A stretch of 6,050 nt of DNA from Candidatus Bipolaricaulota bacterium (GTDB lineage Bacteria; Bipolaricaulota; Bipolaricaulia; Bipolaricaulales; Bipolaricaulaceae), in assembly GCA_015661965.1 (NCBI GenBank), contig DQVA01000011.1:1-6050 (forward strand), written 5' to 3'. The notes under the pieces are model-generated. The model did no database searches, was not told where the DNA came from, and saw nothing but the letters and a program-made list of their open reading frames with translations. A program made the translations under genes and the position numbers. The number at the start of each line of letters is the position of its first letter. Position 1 is the stretch's first letter. Shown here piece by piece: positions 1-4,598 of the stretch.

Positions 1-534
1 CGCCAGGGCAGCCCGGAGCACGTCATCGCCCATCCCGAGGTGCTGGCCCGGCTCAAGGTGGAGGTGATCGAGGTGGAACGGGGCGGCGACGTCACTTACC
101 ACGGCCCGGGCCAGCTCATCCTCTACCCCATCTTGGATCTCCGGGGCTATGGGCGGGACCTGCGCCGGTACGTTGCCTGCTTGGAGGAAGTGATGTTGCG
201 CACCGCGGCCCGGTTTGGGGTGGAGGCCCACCGCCGCCCCGGCCTCCCCGGCGCCTGGCAGGGCATGAAGAAGCTGGGCTCGGTGGGGGTGCACGTGCGC
301 AGCTGGATCACCATGCATGGCCTGGCGCTGAACGTGGATCTTTCGCCCAACCTGTTCTCCCTGATCGTCCCCTGCGGCCTGCACGGGGTGGAAGCGGCTT
401 CCCTGGCCGAGCTGGCCGGCCGGCCTATCCCACTGGAAGAAGCCCGCCAGGTGGCCCTGGAGGAGTTCGCACACGTGTTTTCGGTGGACATTTCCCCCTT
501 GGACCGGGGAGCGTTGGAGAGATGGGCGGCGTGA
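1..534 (+). CDS. lipB: Octanoyl-[ACP]:protein N-octanoyltransferase LipB (5' partial)
   Basis: Transfers octanoate from octanoyl-ACP to the lipoyl-domain lysine of 2-oxoacid dehydrogenase E2 or GcvH proteins in the cytoplasm, the first step of de novo lipoate assembly. The reading frame is open from base 1 (it begins RQGSPEHV, the usual stretch after the TLG of LipB), so the true start lies upstream and roughly 40-45 residues are missing. A GTG at 40 is only an internal codon. 177 residues are visible. Family motifs seen: RGGDVTYHGPGQL (bases about 79-117), the conserved lysine in KKLGSVGV (AAG at 271-273), MHGLALNV, and the catalytic cysteine in VPCGLHG (TGC at 373-375). Both catalytic residues known for LipB are therefore present. 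The 3' end overlaps lipA, consistent with an operon. Identity is secure; only the N-terminus is unseen. Confidence 0.96.
   Translation, partial: RQGSPEHVIAHPEVLARLKVEVIEVERGGDVTYHGPGQLILYPILDLRGYGRDLRRYVACLEEVMLRTAARFGVEAHRRPGLPGAWQGMKKLGSVGVHVRSWITMHGLALNVDLSPNLFSLIVPCGLHGVEAASLAELAGRPIPLEEARQVALEEFAHVFSVDISPLDRGALERWAA
516..521 (+). promoter_or_regulatory. Shine-Dalgarno GGAGAG before lipA (start-deciding)
   Basis: GGAGAG directly abuts the ATG at 522 but lies 9 bases before an in-frame GTG at 531. That GTG forms a GTGA overlap with the lipB stop (TGA 532-534), a classic coupled arrangement. The ATG at 522 could instead use GGGGAG at 506-511, with a 10 base spacer. The two starts differ by only three residues. 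Confidence 0.5.
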
Positions 535-1409
535 AACCGGGCTGGCTGCGGGTGGAGGTGGACCCCCACGCCCCGGAACGGGTGCAGCGGATGGCCGAGG
601 TGCTGCGTGGGCATGGCCTCCATACGGTCTGCCAATCCGCCCGCTGTCCGAACCTCCCCACCTGTTGGGGGGCGGGCACCGCCACCTTTATGCTGCTGGG
701 GAGGGTGTGCACCCGGGCCTGCCGGTTCTGCTCCGTGACCACCGGCTGGCCGGGGGGGGAGCTTGATCCCGAGGAGCCGGCCCGGCTGGCGGCGGCGGCC
801 AAAGCACTGGGGCTCTCCTACGTGGTGCTCACCTCGGTGGACCGAGATGACCTGCCGGATGGGGGGGCGGCTCAGTTCGCCGCGGCCATCCGTGCCCTGC
901 GGCAGGAGCTGCCGGGAGCGGCGGTAGAAGCCCTTATCCCCGACTTCTCCGCAAACCGAGAGGCCCTGAAGCTGGTGGTGAAGGCCTGCCCCCAGGTGGT
1001 GGGACACAACCTGGAAACGGTGCGGCGCCTCACCCCGAAGGTCCGGGATCCCCGGGCGGGTTACGACCTCTCCCTCTCCGTACTGACAACCCTGAAGGAA
1101 CTGGAGCCGGGACTGGTCACGAAGTCGTCGCTGCTTTTGGGCCTGGGGGAGCGGGAGGAGGAGGTGGAGGAGGCGCTGGCGGATCTGCGGGCGGCCGGGG
1201 TGGACATCGTGGTGCTGGGCCAATACTTGCGTCCCACCCCGCGGCAGCTCCCGGTGGCCCGCTACCTGTCTCCGCAGGAGTTCCAGCGTTGGGCGGCCCG
1301 GGCGCGGGCCCTGGGGTTCCGGGGGGTGGTGGCCGGCCCCCTGGTGCGCACCTCGTTCCAGGCGGCCCAGGTTTTCTCAGCCTTACGATGCGGGTACTCA
1401 TCGATCTAG
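522..1409 (+). CDS. lipA: Lipoyl synthase LipA (radical SAM)
   Basis: Inserts two sulfur atoms at C6 and C8 of protein-bound octanoate, using S-adenosylmethionine and two [4Fe-4S] clusters, in the cytoplasm; it acts after LipB. The 295-residue length is normal for the family. The auxiliary-cluster motif C-x4-C-x5-C is at C37, C42, C48, and the radical-SAM motif CTRACRFC is at 63-70. Other family landmarks are VLTSVDRDDLPDGGA, VGHNLETV, KSSLLLGLGE and LGQYLRPT. The C-terminal RSSY-type motif that supplies a serine ligand to the auxiliary cluster reads RTSF at 276-279. The start is either ATG 522 (13 base overlap with lipB) or GTG 531 (4 base GTGA overlap, better spaced to GGAGAG). Two poly-G runs (752-759 and 861-867) lie inside the gene, but the frame reads correctly through both. 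The 3' end overlaps the ligase-like gene by 22 bases. Confidence 0.96.
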   Translation: MGGVKPGWLRVEVDPHAPERVQRMAEVLRGHGLHTVCQSARCPNLPTCWGAGTATFMLLGRVCTRACRFCSVTTGWPGGELDPEEPARLAAAAKALGLSYVVLTSVDRDDLPDGGAAQFAAAIRALRQELPGAAVEALIPDFSANREALKLVVKACPQVVGHNLETVRRLTPKVRDPRAGYDLSLSVLTTLKELEPGLVTKSSLLLGLGEREEEVEEALADLRAAGVDIVVLGQYLRPTPRQLPVARYLSPQEFQRWAARARALGFRGVVAGPLVRTSFQAAQVFSALRCGYSSI

Positions 1410-2092
1410 CCTACAGGTCGCCCCAGGAAAACCTGGCTTTGGAAGAGGCCATCCTGCGGGCGGTGGGGGAGGGCCGTCAGCCCCCCACGTTGCGGATTTG
1501 GCGTAACCCCCGGTGTGTGGTGATCGGCCGGGGGCAGCGGCCGGAGGAGGAAGCAGATCTCGGGCGGTGTGCCCGGCTCAGGATCCCGGTGGTGGTGCGC
1601 CCCAGCGGCGGCGGGGCGGTATACCATCACCCCGGCAACCTGAATTTCTCGCTGTTTTTGCCGCTCACCGGTCCCTGGACCTCGGTGCGGGAATCCCAGG
1701 CCCGGCTGGCCCGCCTCCTGGCGGGGGAGCTCTGGCGCCGGTTCTCCCTGCCCGCGGTGGTCCGGGACGGCGGGGTGTTCGTGGAGGGGAGGAAGGTGTC
1801 CGGGGCGGCCCAGCTTCGGCGCCGGGCCCTGCTCCACCACGGCACCCTGCTTCTATGGTCGGACGAGATCCCCATGGAGGAGGTGCTGCTTGCGTTGCGG
1901 CCCGGCTATTCCCCTACCCAGGTGGCCTCCCGCCCGGCCCCGGTGGGGGATCTATCCACCTTGCTTGGCAAAAAGGTGGAACTCGAAGAAGGGGTCAAGG
2001 CGATCCTGGCAGCCTACCGGCCCTTGGGCACCTACGCGGCGGAGCGGCTCTCCCTCAGGGAGTGGGCCTTGGCCCAGGCGGCCCTGGACTGA
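1388..2092 (+). CDS. Lipoate-protein ligase A-type protein, catalytic domain only
   Basis: Member of the biotin/lipoyl protein ligase catalytic fold (LplA/LipB/LipM superfamily). LplA activates free lipoate with ATP and attaches it to lipoyl domains. Seen in 234 residues: the N-terminal NLALEEA segment, WRNPRCVVIGRGQ (38-50), the substrate-loop motif RPSGGGAVYHHPGNLNFSL (71-89), and GRKVSGAAQ (134-142) with K136 at the position of the LplA adenylate-binding lysine, followed by HHGTLLL. No cysteine sits in the region where LipM-type octanoyltransferases carry their catalytic Cys, so LplA fits better. E. coli LplA is about 340 residues with a C-terminal accessory domain; that domain is absent here, as in archaeal two-subunit LplA/LplB enzymes. 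I chose the ATG at 1388 because the homologous N-terminus begins there. There is no good Shine-Dalgarno, and the 22 base overlap with lipA suggests coupled translation. Ligase versus transferase activity is not settled by sequence. Confidence 0.9.
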   Translation: MRVLIDLAYRSPQENLALEEAILRAVGEGRQPPTLRIWRNPRCVVIGRGQRPEEEADLGRCARLRIPVVVRPSGGGAVYHHPGNLNFSLFLPLTGPWTSVRESQARLARLLAGELWRRFSLPAVVRDGGVFVEGRKVSGAAQLRRRALLHHGTLLLWSDEIPMEEVLLALRPGYSPTQVASRPAPVGDLSTLLGKKVELEEGVKAILAAYRPLGTYAAERLSLREWALAQAALD

Positions 2093-2643
2093 TGGACCGG
2101 CCCCCCACCCCTGAGGACCTGGAGCTGGTGGGCCGGCAGCTTGGCCGTCCTGCCCGGGGGGTGGTTGCCATCGCCCGCGATTGCCCCTACGGCTACCCCC
2201 AGGTGACGGTCAACCATCCCCTGCACCGGGAGGGAAACGCATTCGAGGTATTTCCCACCCTGTTTTGGCTTACTTGCCCGTTCCTCTCGGAGGAGGTGAG
2301 CCGCCTGGAGTCCGCCGGTTGGGTGCGGCGGCTGGAGGCGCGCCTGGCAGAGGACCCGGAGCTCGCGGCCCGCTACGCCCGCACCCATGAGGAATACAAG
2401 CGGGAGCGATTGGCCTTGCTCTCCCCCGAGGAGGGGAGGTTCTTGCGGGCCCGGGGGGCGTGGGAGGCGGTGAAGACCGGCGTGGCGGGGTTGCGGAACC
2501 CCCGACGGGTGAAGTGCCTGCATGCGCAGCTGGCCCATTTCCTGGCCCGGGGGGATAACCCCATCGGGGCCCTGGTGGCCCAACTCCTCCCCGTGCTGCA
2601 CTGCCCGCCTAGTGCGGTCCGGTGTAAGGCCTATTTTCTATAG
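2092..2643 (+). CDS. DUF501 family protein
   Basis: 183-residue soluble protein with no signal peptide or membrane segment. It matches the DUF501 pattern as I remember it from actinobacterial members: VAIARDCPYGYPQVT near the N-terminus, FPTLFWLTCP (54-63), a charged helix ending in THEEYKRER (98-106), and the C-terminal signature RVKCLHAQLAH...GDNPIG (139-159). C31, C62, C142, H144 and H148 are candidates for a catalytic or metal site, but no biochemical function is known to me. The start ATG overlaps the upstream TGA by one base (TGATG) with no strong Shine-Dalgarno, so translation is probably coupled to the ligase gene. In Actinobacteria the family is usually found near enolase, ftsB and exopolyphosphatase genes; here it closes a lipoate operon. 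The tail after NPIG (24 residues) is less familiar. Its TAG stop abuts the stop of the convergent gene. Confidence 0.85.
   Translation: MDRPPTPEDLELVGRQLGRPARGVVAIARDCPYGYPQVTVNHPLHREGNAFEVFPTLFWLTCPFLSEEVSRLESAGWVRRLEARLAEDPELAARYARTHEEYKRERLALLSPEEGRFLRARGAWEAVKTGVAGLRNPRRVKCLHAQLAHFLARGDNPIGALVAQLLPVLHCPPSAVRCKAYFL
2638..2643. other. Back-to-back stop codons in palindrome CTATAG
   Basis: The palindromic hexamer CTATAG supplies TAG stops on both strands: plus-strand DUF501 ends at 2643 and the minus-strand small protein ends at 2638. The following 25 bases (2644-2668) are clearly AT-richer than the rest of the window. No convincing rho-independent terminator was found around it, although two operons must end here. 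Confidence 0.7.
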
Positions 2644-2883
2644 TTTAAAATCGAAATCTAGCTTCTGAATGTCCCTATGGCGCCTGGACAACTGGCTTGG
2701 CACCACCGACCTCCCGGGCAGGCGGCGGCACCGCCACCACGCCCGCCTCAGGTCGAGCTTGCGCCACGAGCTCAGGATCTCCACCACCTCGAAGTCCATC
2801 CCCCGCCACGCAAAGCCCAAAGGACGGCCGAAGTCGCCAGCCCTCACTTTTACTTCCTCGCCGATGAACCTCCCTGGTACCAT
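2638..2883 (-). CDS. Small DUF6504-like protein, possibly shortened at the C-terminus
   Basis: 81 residues, the last gene of the minus-strand block, starting 34 bases after the preceding stop. The N-terminal part reads like DUF6504-type small proteins as I recall them: an FIGEEVKV opening (6-13), FAWRGMDFEVVEIL (24-37), then a tryptophan-containing segment ending RRAWWRCRR. Those proteins normally continue with a strand such as yYRV and end in a WyL-type motif. Here the tail runs to LDFDFKL and stops, using AT-rich codons unlike the neighbouring genes, so the C-terminus may be eroded or lineage-specific. Reading the other two minus frames past this point does not restore the usual ending. The start ATG at 2883 has only a weak upstream GGGGC. 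Highly basic, no signal peptide, so probably cytoplasmic. The function is unknown. It could be spurious, but the motif match and position argue that it is real. Confidence 0.55.
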   Translation of the reverse strand: MVPGRFIGEEVKVRAGDFGRPLGFAWRGMDFEVVEILSSWRKLDLRRAWWRCRRLPGRSVVPSQLSRRHRDIQKLDFDFKL

Positions 2884-2917
2884 TTCGCCCCGCGGCCGGG
2901 GTCCGGCCCCTTCGGCC

Positions 2918-4120
2918 CTACCAGCTCACCCCGATCCGTACCGAAATGGCCTCGATGCCGGAAGGCTTGGCCACCATCACGCCGGCGATGGAGATCCCCG
3001 GTGAGATGGGGACCGCGATCTCCAGATAACCCATGTCCCAGCCGAACAGGGAACCGCCCTCACCGAAATAGGAGTTGAATACCGCCCTCCAACTACCCCC
3101 ACAGCACCCGGGCCCCGTTAGCTCCAGGGAGACGAGCTCCCAGTACTGGGGGTAGTATTCGATCCCCTCCGCATCGGCCTCGAAGCAGCGGACCACCCGG
3201 GAGCCGTGCTCGGGGGTGGAGAAGGCCCAACAGCATCGTTTCAGGACGGTCACGGAGCGGAACACGGTATCCCCGAGGACGCATACGAGTTCCAACGCGG
3301 CCAGATCCACCCCGGTGAGGGCGTTTTCCTCCCAGCGGAGCTCGAAATAGGGGAGGAGGCAAGCGGGCGAGACCTCCACCGCGGGGGTGATGGTCACCGA
3401 TTTCGTTTGAAGTCCCACCTTCACTGTTCCATCGACGAGGATCTCGGGACAGCACCAAACGGGATAATCGTCAACCGAGACCTCCACGTACTCAAACCCC
3501 GAGGCTTTGGTGATATAGAGCTCCAGCGCCACCTCCGGGCACCCGGGGCAGGGGAGGGGCAGGCCGGAGAGGGAGAGCCGTTGGGCGGTGAACCCGTTTC
3601 CCGGGGACCGGGGATCGGTGGTGTACCGGCGGGATAGGCCGCTTGCGGTGTGGAATATCTCGATCCCCTCCACGGTAGCCCCGAACTCGGTAACCCCTTC
3701 CAACCCCACTTCCCCGAACGTGGCCCGCACCTTCAGGGCCGCGCCGGAGGCCGGGCCACCGAGGACGGCTCCCGAGAGCTGGGCCGCGTGAAAGGAGAAC
3801 CAAAGCCCCGCCAACGTCCACTCCAGGATCACCTCGTCGTAGAGGAAGTCGATGGTGGAAGGTCCGAAGAGGAGGGAGGCCCTCACGTTAAGGAAGCTTA
3901 TGTCCCCCGCCACCGCGAACTCCTGCCACACCCATGTCCCCCAGTGGACCACGGACGTGCTCGTCAGGGAGAGGCCGGCGGCCTCGCCCCGGAAGGTTAT
4001 GGAGGTGTCCAGGGCCGGGGACGGCAGGAGCTCAAGCTCCATCTCCAGGGAGCCGCTCCCCCATCCCAAAAAGAAGATCCCCAGTATCGCCCCCGCCGCC
4101 AACGCGATCCGTCTTTCCAT
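2918..4120 (-). CDS. Secreted cysteine-rich beta-strand protein, candidate outer-membrane barrel
   Basis: 400 residues, not assigned to a named family. A signal peptide is clear: charged ERR, a hydrophobic stretch at about 5-20, and a small-residue cleavage region GSGS at 21-24. The mature part is dominated by short strands with alternating hydrophobic residues and few predicted helices (for example SITFRGEA, VILEWTLAGLWFSFHAA, VKVGLQTKSVTITPAVEV). The C-terminus IEAISVRIGVSW alternates hydrophobic residues and ends in Trp, like the last strand of many outer-membrane beta-barrels. Eleven cysteines all lie after residue 190, several paired: PCPGCP (190-195), CC 223-224, CC 296-297, CC 339-340. 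The segments starting near 183 and 331 look like a distant internal repeat. The start ATG at 4120 is preceded by AGGTGA and lies 4 bases after the upstream stop, so it is co-translated with the lipoprotein gene. The gene is real; the barrel assignment is inference. Confidence 0.85.
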   Translation of the reverse strand: MERRIALAAGAILGIFFLGWGSGSLEMELELLPSPALDTSITFRGEAAGLSLTSTSVVHWGTWVWQEFAVAGDISFLNVRASLLFGPSTIDFLYDEVILEWTLAGLWFSFHAAQLSGAVLGGPASGAALKVRATFGEVGLEGVTEFGATVEGIEIFHTASGLSRRYTTDPRSPGNGFTAQRLSLSGLPLPCPGCPEVALELYITKASGFEYVEVSVDDYPVWCCPEILVDGTVKVGLQTKSVTITPAVEVSPACLLPYFELRWEENALTGVDLAALELVCVLGDTVFRSVTVLKRCCWAFSTPEHGSRVVRCFEADAEGIEYYPQYWELVSLELTGPGCCGGSWRAVFNSYFGEGGSLFGWDMGYLEIAVPISPGISIAGVMVAKPSGIEAISVRIGVSW

Positions 4121-4130
4121 TCCCTCACCT
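4121..4130 (-). promoter_or_regulatory. Ribosome binding site AGGTGAGGGA for the candidate barrel gene
   Basis: Minus-strand AGGTGA (4130-4125) overlaps the TGA stop of the lipoprotein gene and lies 4 bases before the ATG at 4120. This fixes the start of the signal-peptide protein and rejects the much longer in-frame extension reaching back to 4444, which would run through the lipoprotein gene. Confidence 0.7.
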
Positions 4131-4598
4131 CGCGTAATAAGCCGGCTGGGAGAGCTCGAAATCCACCAGCTTGTTGTGTTCGTCCGCCAAGGAGACCCTG
4201 TTTTCGTCCACCGCGAAATCCGCCGGGTCCAGGGGGGCCAAGGGCCGGAAGGTGATCCTGGCCACGGGCCCGGCCTCGATCCCGGAAATCGAGGCCACGA
4301 CGAATCCTCCCTGTCCCGCCTCGAACCGCTGCGCCAGCACCACGAACCCTCCGATCCCCTCCACCTCCAGATCGGCCAGCTTGTGCGCCGGGTAGGTGAA
4401 GCCCCCGAACTCCACGGCCAACGCCCCGGCTCCCCCCGGGACATCGGCCACCGAGACCAAGATCTCCGCCCGCTCCCCCTGAACCACCGGGGGGGCGAAG
4501 ATCACCGTGGGGCTCGGCGGCGCCCAAAGGTGGGCACAGCCCGCCAACGCCAGCACCGCTCCCCCCAGCCCCAACGCTCCCCAGCGTCGGATGCCCAT
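4125..4598 (-). CDS. Lipoprotein with a cohesin-like domain
   Basis: 157 residues. The N-terminus MGIRRWG is followed by a hydrophobic core and a lipobox LAGC with Cys at 21, so the protein is probably lipid-modified and membrane anchored. The rest (about 31-149) is one beta-rich domain that reads like a cohesin: a TVIFAPPVVQGERAEILVSV opening, the DVPGGAGALAVEF segment, TYPAHKL where cohesins have a YDxxxL-type turn, GGFVVASISG, then VARITFRPL followed by a C-terminal strand VDFEL. Cohesins bind dockerins calcium-dependently, and the gene directly upstream encodes a dockerin, which supports the call. The start is one of two tandem ATGs (4601 or 4598). I prefer 4598 because the GGGAGG Shine-Dalgarno is 6 bases away rather than 3. 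This gives a one-base TGATG overlap with the upstream stop; the other start gives ATGA. The cohesin assignment rests on pattern reading only, and another immunoglobulin-like or carbohydrate-binding sandwich is possible. Confidence 0.8.
   Translation of the reverse strand: MGIRRWGALGLGGAVLALAGCAHLWAPPSPTVIFAPPVVQGERAEILVSVADVPGGAGALAVEFGGFTYPAHKLADLEVEGIGGFVVLAQRFEAGQGGFVVASISGIEAGPVARITFRPLAPLDPADFAVDENRVSLADEHNKLVDFELSQPAYYAR

Noticed and set aside
752..759. Run of eight G in lipA as a phase-variable or slippery site
   Set aside because: The translation agrees with LipA on both sides without a shift, and G runs are common in this GC-rich sequence (another at 861-867). There is no evidence for switching.
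147..1223. Long minus-strand open frame opposite lipB and lipA
   Set aside because: It is antisense to two certain genes, its translation is rich in Pro, Gly, His and Arg without family motifs, and such frames are expected in GC-rich DNA.
1513..2091. Plus-strand extension of the DUF501 frame upstream through the ligase gene
   Set aside because: The extension is Gly/Pro/Ala-rich out-of-frame sequence over the ligase gene. DUF501 similarity begins at the ATG at 2092, which overlaps the ligase stop.
2598..2615. Hairpin GCACT...AGTGC near the end of DUF501 as a terminator
   Set aside because: The stem is only 5-6 base pairs, lies within the coding sequence, and the nearest T run is about 18 bases downstream, so it does not fit a rho-independent terminator.
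4121..4444. Minus-strand extension of the candidate barrel gene to an ATG at 4444
   Set aside because: It would overlap the lipoprotein gene out of frame and bury the signal peptide. The ATG at 4120 has a good ribosome binding site.
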